Origin: Pseudonocardia sp. HH130630-07
GTDB lineage: Bacteria > Actinomycetota > Actinomycetes > Mycobacteriales > Pseudonocardiaceae
DNA: 64,000 nucleotides
Reading direction: 5' to 3'
Assembly: GCF_001698125.1 (NCBI RefSeq)
Contig: NZ_CP013854.1
Span: 62,001-126,000 of the forward strand
In this document: piece by piece, positions 7,854 to 18,163 of the stretch
Layout of the letters: each line of letters begins with the position of its first letter
Numbering within the stretch: the first letter of the stretch is position 1
Notes under the pieces: generated by a model
The model's database searches: none
Told to the model about the DNA's origin: nothing
Seen by the model: only the letters and a program-made list of their open reading frames with translations
Translations under genes and position numbers: made by a program

Positions 7854-10022
7854 GTGAGCACTCAGCCCTGGCCCGGGCACGCCTACCCGCTGGGCGCCAG
7901 CTACGACGGCACCGGCACCAACTTCGCCCTGTTCTCCGAGGTCGCCGAGTCCGTCGAGCTGTGCCTGTTCGACCCCGACGAGAGCGGCGGCGGCCAGACC
8001 GAGACCCGGGTGCGCCTCACCGAGGTCGACGGGTTCGTGTGGCACGGCTACCTGCCCGGCATCGAGCCCGGGCAGCGCTACGGCTACCGGGTGCACGGCC
8101 CGTACGACCCGGCACAGGGGCTGCGCTGCAACCCGAACAAGCTGGTGATCGACCCCTACGCCAAGGCCCTCGACGGCCCGGTCGACTGGGACGAGGCCGT
8201 CTTCGGCTACAACTTCGGCGATCCGGACTCGCGCAACGACACCGACTCGGCGCCGCACGTGCCCAAGTCGGTCGTGGTCAACCCCTTCTTCGACTGGGGC
8301 TCGGACCGCGCGCCGAAGATCCCCTACAACGAGACGGTCGTCTACGAGGCGCACGTCCGCGGGCTCACCACCCGCCACCCCTTCGTCGAGGAGGAGCTGC
8401 AGGGCACCTACTCCGGGGTCGCGCACCCGGCGATGATCGAGCACTACCGCACGCTGGGTATCACCGCCGTCGAGCTGATGCCGGTGCACGAGTTCGTGCA
8501 GGACCACCACCTCACCGAGAAGGGCCTGTCGAACTACTGGGGCTACAACACCATCGGCTTCCTGGCCCCGCACCACGCCTACTCCTCGGGCTCGGTCCGG
8601 TCCGGCTCCCAGGTCGCGGAGTTCAAGGCGATGGTCCGCGACCTGCACGCCGCGGGGATCGAGGTGATCCTCGACGTCGTCTACAACCACACGGCAGAGG
8701 GCTCGGACATGGGCCCGACCCTGTCCATGCGCGGCATCGACAACCACGCCTACTACCGGCTGGTCGACGACGACGCCCGCTACTACATGGACTACACCGG
8801 TACCGGGAACTCGCTGAACGTCCGGAACCCGCACACCCTGCAGCTGATCATGGACTCGCTGCGGTACTGGGTCACCGAGATGCACGTCGACGGTTTCCGC
8901 TTCGACCTCGCCTCCACCCTGGCCCGGGAGTTCTACGACGTCGACCGGCTGTCGACGTTCTTCGACCTCGTCCAGCAGGACCCGGTGATCTCGCAGGTCA
9001 AGCTGATCGCGGAGCCGTGGGACGTCGGTCCCGGCGGGTACCAGGTCGGCAACTTCCCGCCGCTGTGGACGGAGTGGAACGGCAAGTACCGCGACACCGT
9101 CCGCGACTTCTGGCGCGGCGAGGCCGGCACCCTCGGCGAGTTCGCGTCCCGGATCACCGGCAGCTCGGACCTCTACCAGGAGGACGGCCGCCGCCCGTAC
9201 GCCTCGATCAACTTCGTCACCGCGCACGACGGCTTCACGCTGGCCGATCTCGTCTCCTACAACGAGAAGCACAACGACGCCAACGGCGAGGGCGGCAACG
9301 ACGGCGAGAGCCACAACCGCTCCTGGAACTGCGGCGTCGAGGGCCCCACCGACGACCCGGCGGTGCTGGACCTGCGCGCCCGTCAGCAGCGCAACTTCCT
9401 GGCCACCCTGCTGCTGTCGCAGGGCACCCCGATGCTGCTGCACGGCGACGAGCTCGGCCGTACCCAGGGCGGCAACAACAACGTGTACTGCCAGGACAAC
9501 GAGATCTCCTGGCAGGACTGGGAGCTGTCGGACGCGGGCCGGGACCTGGTCACCTTCACCGCGGGCGTCACGGCACTGCGGCACGCGCACCCGGTGTTCC
9601 GGCGCCGCCGGTTCTTCGCCGGGCGCCCGATCGGCCGCCGCCAGCGCGACGCGGTGTCCGACATCGGCTGGTTCACCCCGGCCGGGCGGGAGATGACCGA
9701 GGACGACTGGGACAACGAGCTCGGGCGCGCCGTCGTCGTCTTCCTCAACGGCGAGGGCATCGCCGACGTGGACCAGCGCGGCCAGCGGATCACCGACGAC
9801 TCGTTCCTGCTCTGCTTCAACTCCTACTGGGAGGACATCGACGCGACCCTCCCGCCGTCGGAGTTCGGCGCGGCCTGGGAGGTCGTCGTCGACACGCAGT
9901 CGGGCGAGGTGCACCCGCCGGCCCCGGCCGGCCAGAACGGCACCGAGCTCGACCCGGTGTCCGCCGGCTCGGTGCTCACCCTGCCTGCACGTTCACTGCT
10001 CGTCCTGCGATCGAAGGGCTGA
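7854..10022 (+). CDS. glgX: Glycogen debranching enzyme GlgX/TreX
   Basis: This GH13 enzyme cleaves alpha-1,6 branches of glycogen to release maltooligosaccharides, which TreY and TreZ encoded downstream turn into trehalose. The 722 residues start with GTG at 7854. The N-terminal CBM48-like region contains YPLGASYDGTGTNFALFSEVAESVELCLFD; the GH13 barrel carries DVVYNHTAEG, DGFRFDLAST (nucleophile Asp351), LIAEPWD (acid/base Glu387) and NFVTAHDGFTLADL. GDELGRTQGGNNNVYCQDN is typical of GlgX. treY begins 12 bp downstream, indicating an operon. Confidence 0.95.
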   Translation: MSTQPWPGHAYPLGASYDGTGTNFALFSEVAESVELCLFDPDESGGGQTETRVRLTEVDGFVWHGYLPGIEPGQRYGYRVHGPYDPAQGLRCNPNKLVIDPYAKALDGPVDWDEAVFGYNFGDPDSRNDTDSAPHVPKSVVVNPFFDWGSDRAPKIPYNETVVYEAHVRGLTTRHPFVEEELQGTYSGVAHPAMIEHYRTLGITAVELMPVHEFVQDHHLTEKGLSNYWGYNTIGFLAPHHAYSSGSVRSGSQVAEFKAMVRDLHAAGIEVILDVVYNHTAEGSDMGPTLSMRGIDNHAYYRLVDDDARYYMDYTGTGNSLNVRNPHTLQLIMDSLRYWVTEMHVDGFRFDLASTLAREFYDVDRLSTFFDLVQQDPVISQVKLIAEPWDVGPGGYQVGNFPPLWTEWNGKYRDTVRDFWRGEAGTLGEFASRITGSSDLYQEDGRRPYASINFVTAHDGFTLADLVSYNEKHNDANGEGGNDGESHNRSWNCGVEGPTDDPAVLDLRARQQRNFLATLLLSQGTPMLLHGDELGRTQGGNNNVYCQDNEISWQDWELSDAGRDLVTFTAGVTALRHAHPVFRRRRFFAGRPIGRRQRDAVSDIGWFTPAGREMTEDDWDNELGRAVVVFLNGEGIADVDQRGQRITDDSFLLCFNSYWEDIDATLPPSEFGAAWEVVVDTQSGEVHPPAPAGQNGTELDPVSAGSVLTLPARSLLVLRSKG

Positions 10023-10033
10023 GGCGCACCCGC

Positions 10034-12412
10034 ATGAGCCGCCTTCCGGGATCCACCTACCGGCTGCAGTTCTCCCGCGACCGGACGTTCGCCGACGCGC
10101 GGGCGCTCACCGGCTACCTCGACCGGCTCGGGATCGGGGCGCTGTACGCCTCTCCCCTGCTGGCGTCGGGGACCGGGTCGAACCACGGCTACGACGTCGT
10201 CGACCCCACCCGGATCTCGGCCGAGCGCGGCGGCGAGGACGGGCTGCGGGCCCTGCTCGGGACGTTGCGCGAGCACGGTCTGACGATGCTGCTCGACATC
10301 GTCCCGAACCACGTCGGTGTGGCGGTGCCGCACGAGAACCCGTGGTGGTGGGACGTGCTGACGCACGGACCGTCGTCGCGGTGGGCGCAGCACTTCGACA
10401 TCGACTGGGGCGCCGGGCCGCTGCTGCTGCCGGTGCTCGACGCCGACGAGGAGACCGCGCTCGCCTCGCTGGGCATCGACGGCGCGCCCGGTGACCCGGA
10501 GATCCGCTACTACGAGCACCGGTTCCCGGTGGCCCCCGGCACCGAGGGCGGCACCCCGCAGGAGGTGCACGACCGGCAGCACTACCGCCTCGTGTCCTGG
10601 CGGCGTGGCGCGGCGGAGCTGACCTACCGGCGGTTCTTCGACGTGTCCGACCTGGCCGCCGTCCGGGTCGAGGACCCGGCGGTCTTCCGGGACACCCACG
10701 CGAAGGTCCTGGAGCTGCTGCGCTCCGACGACACGATCATCGGCCTGCGGGTGGACCACCCGGACGGCCTGTCCGACCCGGGCGGCTACGCGCGGCGGCT
10801 GCGGGCCGAGATCGGTCCGTGGAAGTGGCTGCTGGTCGAGAAGATCCTCGGCGTCGGCGAGGACCTGCCGGTGTCCTGGCCGGTCGACGGCACCAGCGGG
10901 TACGAGGCGCTGCGCGAGGTGTGCGGGGTGTTCGTCGACCCGGACGGCGCGGGCCTGCTCACCCAGTTCGCCGCCGAGCACACCGGCACGAAGCCGTCCG
11001 CGCACGCCGTCGAGGACGACGGCCGGCATCTCGTCGCGGAGCGGATCCTCGTCGCCGAGGTGCACCGGATCGCCGACGCGTTCCGGGCCGGGCCCGGCGC
11101 GGACTCCCGGCTCACCGGGCTCGACCTCACCGGGGTCACCGCCACCGACCTGACCGACGCCGTCGCGGAGTTCCTCTGCGGCTTCCCGGTCTACCGCTCC
11201 TACCTCACCCCGGCGATCGCCGAGGGCCGGGCCGCGGCCGACGCCGCCGTCGCGGCCGCGCGCACCCGTCGTCCGGACCTGGGGGCCGTCGTCGCCGCGC
11301 TGCACGCCGGCCTGGTCGGTGACCCGGGCTCGGAGTTCGCGACCCGGCTGCAGCAGACCTCCGGGATGGTGACGGCGAAGGGCGTCGAGGACACCGCGTT
11401 CTACCGCTACAACCGCCTCGTCGCGCTCAACGAGGTCGGTGGCGACCCGGCCCGGTTCGGCGTGTCCCCCGCGGAGTTCCACGCCGGGCTCGCCCACCGC
11501 GAGTCCGGCCGCTCGCGGACGATGACCACGCTCTCCACCCACGACACCAAGCGCTCGGAGGACGTCCGGGCCCGGCTCGCCGTGCTGGCCGAGCGCCCCG
11601 CCGAATGGGCCGACCTGGTCCGCCGCTGGTCGGTCCGGCACCCGTTGCCGGACCGGTCGCTGGAGCTGCTCGCCTGGCAGTCGCTGGTCGGGGCCTGGCT
11701 GATCCCGGCCGACCGGCTGGCGTCGTACCTGGGCAAGGCCTCGAAGGAGGCCAAGCTCGTCACCTCGCACACCGACGCGGTGGCCGAGGTCGACGAGCGG
11801 ATCGCCGCGTGGCCGGCCGAGGTGCTCGCCGACGAGGAGCTGGTCGCCGAGATCGCGTCGTTCGTCGCCGGGATCTCCGGTCCGGGCTGGTCCAACTCGC
11901 TCGGGCAGAAGCTCCTGCAGATGGCCGGGCCCGGTGTGCCCGACGTCTACCAGGGCACCGAGCTGTTCGAGTACTCCCTGGTCGACCCGGACAACCGGCG
12001 GCCGGTGGACTTCGCGGCCCGGGAACGCCTGCTGGCCCGGATCGACGGCGGGTGGCAGCCGCCGATCGACGCCGACGGCGCGGCGAAGCTGCTGGTCACG
12101 AGCGCGACGGCCCGGCTGCGCCGGTTCCGCCCGGAGCTGTTCTCCGGCTACGGACGGCTCGACGCGCAGGGGGCCGCCGCGGCGCACGCCGTCGCGTTCT
12201 CCCGGGGCGGCGGGGCGCTCGTCGCCGTCGCCACGCGGCTGCCCGAGGGCCTGGCCCGGCGCGGCGGATGGGGCGACACCACGCTCCCCCTGCCCGGGGG
12301 TTTCGACGACTGGCACGACATGATCGCCGACCGCCCGGTCGACGGGCCCGCACCCGCACTGGCCGGGCTGCTGGACCGGTACCCGGTCGCGCTGCTGGTC
12401 CGCCCGGCCTGA
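10034..12412 (+). CDS. treY: Maltooligosyl trehalose synthase
   Basis: TreY rearranges the reducing-end alpha-1,4 bond of maltooligosaccharides to alpha-1,1, giving maltooligosyl trehalose. The 792-residue protein begins with ATG at 10034 (MSRLPGSTYRLQFSRDRTFADA), 12 bp after glgX. GH13 motifs include DIVPNHVGV, LRVDHPDGLSDP, KWLLVEKILG and TLSTHDTKRSED. TSGMVTAKGVEDTAFYRYNRL and GPGVPDVYQGTE are characteristic of TreY and separate it from other GH13 members. Length and motif order are normal for the family. The operon order glgX-treY-treZ is that of M. tuberculosis treX-treY-treZ. Confidence 0.95.
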   Translation: MSRLPGSTYRLQFSRDRTFADARALTGYLDRLGIGALYASPLLASGTGSNHGYDVVDPTRISAERGGEDGLRALLGTLREHGLTMLLDIVPNHVGVAVPHENPWWWDVLTHGPSSRWAQHFDIDWGAGPLLLPVLDADEETALASLGIDGAPGDPEIRYYEHRFPVAPGTEGGTPQEVHDRQHYRLVSWRRGAAELTYRRFFDVSDLAAVRVEDPAVFRDTHAKVLELLRSDDTIIGLRVDHPDGLSDPGGYARRLRAEIGPWKWLLVEKILGVGEDLPVSWPVDGTSGYEALREVCGVFVDPDGAGLLTQFAAEHTGTKPSAHAVEDDGRHLVAERILVAEVHRIADAFRAGPGADSRLTGLDLTGVTATDLTDAVAEFLCGFPVYRSYLTPAIAEGRAAADAAVAAARTRRPDLGAVVAALHAGLVGDPGSEFATRLQQTSGMVTAKGVEDTAFYRYNRLVALNEVGGDPARFGVSPAEFHAGLAHRESGRSRTMTTLSTHDTKRSEDVRARLAVLAERPAEWADLVRRWSVRHPLPDRSLELLAWQSLVGAWLIPADRLASYLGKASKEAKLVTSHTDAVAEVDERIAAWPAEVLADEELVAEIASFVAGISGPGWSNSLGQKLLQMAGPGVPDVYQGTELFEYSLVDPDNRRPVDFAARERLLARIDGGWQPPIDADGAAKLLVTSATARLRRFRPELFSGYGRLDAQGAAAAHAVAFSRGGGALVAVATRLPEGLARRGGWGDTTLPLPGGFDDWHDMIADRPVDGPAPALAGLLDRYPVALLVRPA

Positions 12413-12415
12413 TCC

Positions 12416-12443
12416 CGCTCACCCGCCCGCGGGCGGGTGAGCG
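12416..12443. terminator. Perfect 28-bp palindrome between treY and treZ
   Basis: Fourteen bases (beginning CGCTCACCCGCCCG) are followed immediately by their exact complement, with no loop, starting 4 bp after the treY stop and 57 bp before the treZ start. It can form a very stable GC hairpin. No T-run follows. It may reduce read-through into treZ, stabilise the upstream mRNA, or bind a dimeric protein. Confidence 0.5.
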
Positions 12444-12499
12444 GACCCACCCCGTCCTGACGCGCGGGGGACCCGCCCGGTACGGAAGGATCGTCGTCC

Positions 12500-14245
12500 G
12501 TGACGGAGTTCGCCGTGTGGGCCCCCGACAGGAACCGCGTCAGCGTCGTGGTGGGTGAGGACCGGGTCGCGCTCGATCCCGCCCCCGGCGGGTGGTGGCG
12601 GACCGAGCTGCCGGACCACGGGCACGGCACCGACTACGCCTTCCTGCTCGACGACGATCCCGCCCCGCTCCCCGACCCGCGGTCGCGCTGGCAGCCGGGC
12701 GGGGTGCACGAACGCTCCCGGGTCTACGACCACGAGACGTTCTGGTGGACCGACGACGCCTGGACCGGCCGCACCCTGGCCGGTTCGGTGCTCTACGAGT
12801 GCCACATCGGCACGTTCACCGACGGCGGCACGTTCGACGCGGCCATCGAACGGCTCGACCATCTCGTCTCCCTCGGCGTCGACCTGGTCGAGGTGCTGCC
12901 GGTCAACGCCGTCGACGGGCCGGTGAACTGGGGCTACGACGGCGTCGGCTGGTATGCCGTCACCGGCAACTACGGCGGCCCGGACGCCTTCAAGCGGTTC
13001 GTCGACGCCTGCCACGCCCGCGGGCTCGGGGTCGTCCTCGACGTCGTCTACAACCACCTGGGACCGTCCGGGGCCTACCTCGACCGCTTCGCGCCGTACT
13101 TCGCCGGGTCCAACATCTGGGGCCCGTCGCTGAACCTCGACGGGAACGGCTCGGACGAGGTCCGGCGCTACGTGATCGACAACGCGCTGATGTGGCTGCG
13201 CGACTTCCACGTCGACGGCCTGCGGATCGACGCCGTGCACGCGCTGCGCGACACCCGCGCCCAGCACGTGCTGGAGCAGCTCGCGGTCGAGGTCACCGCG
13301 CTGGAGGCGCACGTCGGCCGCCCGCTGTCGCTGATCGCCGAGTCCGACCTCAACGCCCCGCGGCTGATCACCGCGCGGGAGGGCGGCGGTTACGGCCTGG
13401 ACGCCCAGTGGGCCGACGACGTGCACCACTGCCTGCACACGGTGCTCACCGGCGAGGGCCAGGGCTACTACGGCGACTTCGCCGAGGCCGACCTGCACGG
13501 CCTCGCGCACGTGCTGACCCGCGGGTTCCTGCACGAGGGAACCTGGTCGTCGTTCCGCGGGCGCAGCCACGGCGCGCCGATCGACACCGCCCGGATCCCC
13601 GGTTCGCGGCTGGTCACCTACCTGCAGAACCACGACCAGATCGGCAACCGGGCCACCGGTGACCGGCTCACCCAGACCGTCACCCCCGGCCTGCTGGCCT
13701 GCGGCGCGGCCCTGCTGTTCACCTCCGGGTTCACGCCGATGCTGTTCATGGGCGAGGAGTGGGGCGCCCGCACCCCGTGGCAGTTCTTCTCCCGCTTCGA
13801 GAACCCCGACCTGCAGCGGGCGGTCCGCGAGGGCCGGACGAAGGAGTTCGCCGACCACGGGTGGGGCGACGCCGCCGACGTGCCGGACCCGAACGCCGAG
13901 TCCACGTTCACCGACTCGACCCTGGACTGGACCGAGCCGGAGCAGGAGCCGCACGCGACCCTGCTGCGGATGCACCAGGAGCTGATCGCGCTGCGCCGCG
14001 CCTGGCCGGAGCTGTCCGACCCGTGGCTGGACGGGGTCGGCGTCGACGTGCACGAGAGTGCGCGCACCCTGGTGGTCGCCCGCGGGGCGATGCGGGTCGT
14101 GGTGAACCTCGGACCGGCCCCGGTGACGCTGTCGCTGGGCGCCCGGATCACCCGGATCCTGCTCGCCTCGGAGCCGACGCAGAGCGACGAGGACTCCTTC
14201 ACCGTCCCCGCCGAGGCCTTCGCCATCTGCCGGGTCGCCGGGTAG
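12500..14245 (+). CDS. treZ: Malto-oligosyltrehalose trehalohydrolase
   Basis: TreZ releases free trehalose from maltooligosyl trehalose. The 581-residue protein starts with GTG at 12500 (MTEFAVWAPDRNRVSVVV) and has the short N-terminal beta domain, then the GH13 barrel with VDLVEVLPVNAVDGPVNWGY, DVVYNHLGPSGAYL, VDGLRIDAVHALRD (nucleophile region), LIAESDLNAPR (acid/base Glu) and TYLQNHDQIGNRATG. FTPMLFMGEEWGARTPWQFFS is typical of TreZ. It is separated from treY by 87 bp including a perfect palindrome, and is followed by a strong hairpin. Confidence 0.95.
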   Translation: MTEFAVWAPDRNRVSVVVGEDRVALDPAPGGWWRTELPDHGHGTDYAFLLDDDPAPLPDPRSRWQPGGVHERSRVYDHETFWWTDDAWTGRTLAGSVLYECHIGTFTDGGTFDAAIERLDHLVSLGVDLVEVLPVNAVDGPVNWGYDGVGWYAVTGNYGGPDAFKRFVDACHARGLGVVLDVVYNHLGPSGAYLDRFAPYFAGSNIWGPSLNLDGNGSDEVRRYVIDNALMWLRDFHVDGLRIDAVHALRDTRAQHVLEQLAVEVTALEAHVGRPLSLIAESDLNAPRLITAREGGGYGLDAQWADDVHHCLHTVLTGEGQGYYGDFAEADLHGLAHVLTRGFLHEGTWSSFRGRSHGAPIDTARIPGSRLVTYLQNHDQIGNRATGDRLTQTVTPGLLACGAALLFTSGFTPMLFMGEEWGARTPWQFFSRFENPDLQRAVREGRTKEFADHGWGDAADVPDPNAESTFTDSTLDWTEPEQEPHATLLRMHQELIALRRAWPELSDPWLDGVGVDVHESARTLVVARGAMRVVVNLGPAPVTLSLGARITRILLASEPTQSDEDSFTVPAEAFAICRVAG

Positions 14246-14270
14246 CCGGCCCGTCGCCCGTCGCCCGTCG

Positions 14271-14326
14271 CCCGTCGAGCAGCACGGTCCTGCCCTCGGC
14301 CGGGCGTCAGCGTGCTGCTCGACGGG
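14271..14326 (+). terminator. Strong hairpin downstream of treZ
   Basis: A perfect 16-bp inverted repeat (CCCGTCGAGCAGCACG at 14271-14286 and its complement at 14311-14326) with a 24-nt loop begins 26 bp after the treZ stop. Its position and stability fit a terminator of the glgX-treY-treZ operon, without a T-tract. Confidence 0.65.
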
Positions 14327-14585
14327 TTGCCCCTCCCGGACGTGGCGCACTCCACGAGGCGGCCAGGCACCGGGCCACCCGTCCACCCGGGGCACGCCGG
14401 CGTGCCGGCCGTCGCCGCCGCACGGGCCTCGCTGCACCCCGTAGCGCGATCCGCGCCCTCCTCGGGCATGCCGCGCCCCGCGCTACGGACGCGGCGCACC
14501 GGAGCGGGGCGCGACCTGCCCACGGCGGTGCGGCACGAACCGGCGCCGCACCCGCACCCGTCCCGCCGCACCTCTGCACCGAGGA

Positions 14586-14626
14586 CGCTCACGCGCTACG
14601 TACACGCTCGCGGAATCGCGTGAGCG
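14586..14626. repeat. 10-bp inverted repeat in the treZ-mdh gap
   Basis: CGCTCACGCG at 14586-14595 pairs with CGCGTGAGCG at 14617-14626 across a 21-nt loop. The role is unknown. Confidence 0.45.
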
Positions 14627-14772
14627 CGCACCAGTCCGGTGAGCGTGGAGCTGCGCCGCCCCGTCGGGAGCCTCTATGCCTGGGGGCGGTGCGCCTCGGA
14701 GAGGCGTGTGCAGGTGCTGCGGGCCGGGGCAGGTCGGCGCGGGTCTCCCGGGTGTGCCCTGGGCCGGATACG

Positions 14773-14810
14773 ACACGGCCGCGACCACCCGTAGGTGGCC
14801 GCGGCCGTGT
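14773..14810 (-). terminator. Terminator of mdh
   Basis: ACACGGCCGCG and the complementary CGCGGCCGTGT, extended by further CCACC/GGTGG pairing, form a 16-17 bp stem with a small loop 19 bp after the mdh stop codon. Confidence 0.65.
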
Positions 14811-14828
14811 GGGACGTGCCGGTCGGAC

Positions 14829-16189
<1,361 letters not shown>

Positions 16190-16192
16190 GGC

Positions 16193-16504
16193 TCAGCGCT
16201 GCCGCGGCAGCAGCGGCCCCAACGGGCCGAGCTCGATGTTGAGATCGGCCGCGGTGAGCCCGAACCGCTCGGTGAGCTCGGTCATCGCCGACTCCAGGTG
16301 CATCAGCGACATGCCGAGGTCCTCGATCTGGTCGTCGGACAGGTCGCCCTGGTCGATCCGCCGCAGGACCTGCTTCTCCATCAGCTGGCGCAGCAGCTCC
16401 ACGATCGTGAGGACGAGCTTCATCAGGTCGCGCTCCACCGACTCGCGGTCGATCTCGACCCGGCCGGCCGGACGCGCGGGGTCACGGGGCTCCTCGGCGC
16501 TCAT
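16193..16504 (-). CDS. gvpK: Gas vesicle protein GvpK
   Basis: A 103-residue GvpK homologue, an accessory protein needed for gas-vesicle assembly. The family core is visible in VEIDRESVERDLMKLVLTIVELLRQLMEKQVLRRID, followed by LSDDQIEDLGMSLMHLESAMTELTERFGLTAADLNIELGPLGPLL, which matches the usual GvpK C-terminus. It is the last gene of a ten-gene operon; its ATG overlaps the preceding stop as ATGA (16501-16504). Confidence 0.93.
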   Translation of the reverse strand: MSAEEPRDPARPAGRVEIDRESVERDLMKLVLTIVELLRQLMEKQVLRRIDQGDLSDDQIEDLGMSLMHLESAMTELTERFGLTAADLNIELGPLGPLLPRQR

Positions 16505-16761
16505 CCGGCACTCCCCCCGGGCAGCAGCGGTGCCCCGTCCCCACCGCGGACCGGGGCCGGAGCGACCCCGGCGTCGACGACACCGGAGTCGGCCGGCGCG
16601 ATCGAGGTGATCAGTGCCCGCAGCGAGACCCGGACCAGGTCGACCCCGGCCAGCGAGATCGTCACGTCACCGGTGAGCACCACGCCACCGGCGAGGAGAC
16701 GGTCGAGCAGATCGACGAGTGCCACCTCCCGGTCCCCGAACAGGCCGGTGGGTTCGCTCAC
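16501..16761 (-). CDS. gvpS: GvpA/J-family gas vesicle protein (GvpS position)
   Basis: An 86-residue protein with a GvpA-type fold: REVALVDLLDRLLAGGVVLTGDVTISLAGVDLVRVSLRALITSI resembles the helix-strand-strand-helix core of GvpA and GvpJ. Its place between the GvpL-like gene and gvpK corresponds to gvpS in Streptomyces gas-vesicle clusters, hence the symbol. It overlaps the upstream gene by GTGA and the downstream gvpK by ATGA. The C-terminal 25 residues are Pro/Gly/Ala-rich. It is probably a minor structural or nucleating component. Confidence 0.85.
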   Translation of the reverse strand: MSEPTGLFGDREVALVDLLDRLLAGGVVLTGDVTISLAGVDLVRVSLRALITSIAPADSGVVDAGVAPAPVRGGDGAPLLPGGSAG

Positions 16762-17534
16762 CGGGCACCGCCGTCCGGGGCGGTCCCGGCGAACGAGTAC
16801 GGCGCCCACGGTCCCGTGACCTCCACCAGCAGGCCGGGCGACGCGGCCGAGCCGACGACCGCCCGCCACTGCTCGGTGTCGGCCTCGTCGACGAGGTAGG
16901 CGGCGTTGAGGACCATCTGCTCGGTCCGCCCGGTGAGTGCCCCGTCGTGCACCCGGTGCCGGCGCGACGCGACCGACGCCGCGGCGACGGTGTCGTGCAG
17001 CTCCTCCGCCGCGCGGAACGCCTCGTCCGTACGTGCCTCGGCGGCTCCGACCGCGGCCCGGCGCCGGCGCAGGTACTCCGCCCCCGACGCCGGACGCTCC
17101 GCGGGGACCTCCGCCGGCGGGGGGCGTTCCGGCAGGAACGCCTTGATCCCCCACTCGACCCGGTCCCGCACCCGGTCGAGCACCGCGTCGAACTCCGCAC
17201 GGCGGTCCCCGATCGCCTGCCGGACCCGGTCGTCGTCGGCGAAGACGGTCGCGAGCGCCAGCGGCGCGACGGCGGTCGAGCGTCCGGCCCCGTCGACGAC
17301 GCGGTGGTGGGCCCGCGCCGTCGCGGCGAGCCAGTCGAGGTCCTCGGAGCGTTCCTCGATCCGTTCCCGGGCGAACTCGGCCGCCGGGACCGGGCTGACC
17401 ACGGCGTGCAGCCCGGCTGCGGTGACCAGCCGCACCGGGGCGTCCAGCACCCCGGTGAGCGTGTCGAGCCCGGACGGTTCGTCGCGGGTCACCGCGTAGA
17501 CGTAGCTGAGTTCGCCGCTGGATCCCTCGGTCAT
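16758..17534 (-). CDS. gvpL: Gas vesicle protein GvpL/GvpF family
   Basis: A 258-residue GvpL/F-family accessory protein; members interact with GvpA and with one another during assembly. Visible features are LSYVYAVTRDEPSG at the N-terminus, AAGLHAVVSPVPAAEF, the LDWLAATARAHHRVVDGA segment with LALATVFADDDRVRQAI, and the C-terminal VLNAAYLVDEADTEQWRAVV ... VEVTGPWAPYSFAG, the family signature. The ATG start lies one base after the stop of the GvpJ gene. It is the second GvpF/L member of the operon (the other is at 19765-20535). Confidence 0.92.
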   Translation of the reverse strand: MTEGSSGELSYVYAVTRDEPSGLDTLTGVLDAPVRLVTAAGLHAVVSPVPAAEFARERIEERSEDLDWLAATARAHHRVVDGAGRSTAVAPLALATVFADDDRVRQAIGDRRAEFDAVLDRVRDRVEWGIKAFLPERPPPAEVPAERPASGAEYLRRRRAAVGAAEARTDEAFRAAEELHDTVAAASVASRRHRVHDGALTGRTEQMVLNAAYLVDEADTEQWRAVVGSAASPGLLVEVTGPWAPYSFAGTAPDGGAR

Positions 17535-17535
17535 G

Positions 17536-18135
17536 TCAGTCCTTCCGGCCCCGGCCGGAGCTGCGCCGCCGATCGGTGGTGTCGTCGCGGGTGCGGCGGG
17601 CCGCGGGTGCCCGGCGGCGGGCCGGGGCGGTCGTGCCCCGGGTCCGGCGCGACGCCCGGTCGTCGTCGGGTTCCTCCGGACCGCCGTCCTCGATCTCGTC
17701 GTCGGGGTCGGGATCCTCGATCTCGTCCTCCGGCTCGGGCTCCTCCGGCTCGGGGTCCTCCGCCCCGCGGGCCGGAACGTCGCCGTCGGCGCGGTCGTCC
17801 GGTGGGGGCAGCTCGCCCCGCCCGGACCGCTCCAGCGCCTCGACCCGCTCCCGCAGCCGGGCGTTCTCGTCCTCCAGGTCGCGACGGCCGGCGGACAGCG
17901 TCGGATCGCGCTCCCACCAGTCGATCCCCATCTCCTTGGCCCGGTCGACCGAGGCGACGACCAGGCGCACCTTGATCGTCAGGAGCTCGATGTCGAGCAG
18001 GTTCACCTGGATGTCACCGGCGATGACGATCCCCTTGTCGAGCACCCGTTCCAGGATGTCGGCCAGGTTGGCGCCGTCGCCGCGGGACTCCTGGCGCCGC
18101 GGCTGCCCGGAGTCCCAGCGCACCGTGTCGCTCAC
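17536..18135 (-). CDS. gvpJ: GvpJ-type gas vesicle protein with a long charged tail
   Basis: A 199-residue protein. Residues about 22-75 (NLADILERVLDKGIVIAGDI then QVNLLDIELLTIKVRLVVAS) are a GvpA/J domain. A short coiled coil follows (LEDENARLRERVEALERS, about 88-105). The last 90 residues are low complexity: first acidic (repeated PEPEEPEPEDEIEDPDPDDE), then basic (RRTRGTTAPARRRAPAARR). The domain is ordinary but the tail is long. The start is GTG at 18135 with a GGAGAGGGGG upstream, 28 bp after gvpO. Confidence 0.9.
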   Translation of the reverse strand: MSDTVRWDSGQPRRQESRGDGANLADILERVLDKGIVIAGDIQVNLLDIELLTIKVRLVVASVDRAKEMGIDWWERDPTLSAGRRDLEDENARLRERVEALERSGRGELPPPDDRADGDVPARGAEDPEPEEPEPEDEIEDPDPDDEIEDGGPEEPDDDRASRRTRGTTAPARRRAPAARRTRDDTTDRRRSSGRGRKD

Positions 18136-18163
18136 GTGTGCCCCCTCTCCGGTCCGATGTCGG

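Larger units (their letters stand above)
14246..14828. other. Non-coding region between treZ and mdh
   Basis: A 580-bp gap between convergent genes. It holds a run of CCCGTCG heptamers (about 14250-14277), the treZ terminator hairpin (14271-14326), a 10-bp inverted repeat (14586-14626) and the mdh terminator (14773-14810). Open frames crossing it have no ribosome-binding site or recognisable product. Confidence 0.5.

Noticed and set aside
14330..14760. Small genes in the treZ-mdh gap
   Set aside because: Open frames have no ribosome-binding site or recognisable product and overlap hairpins.
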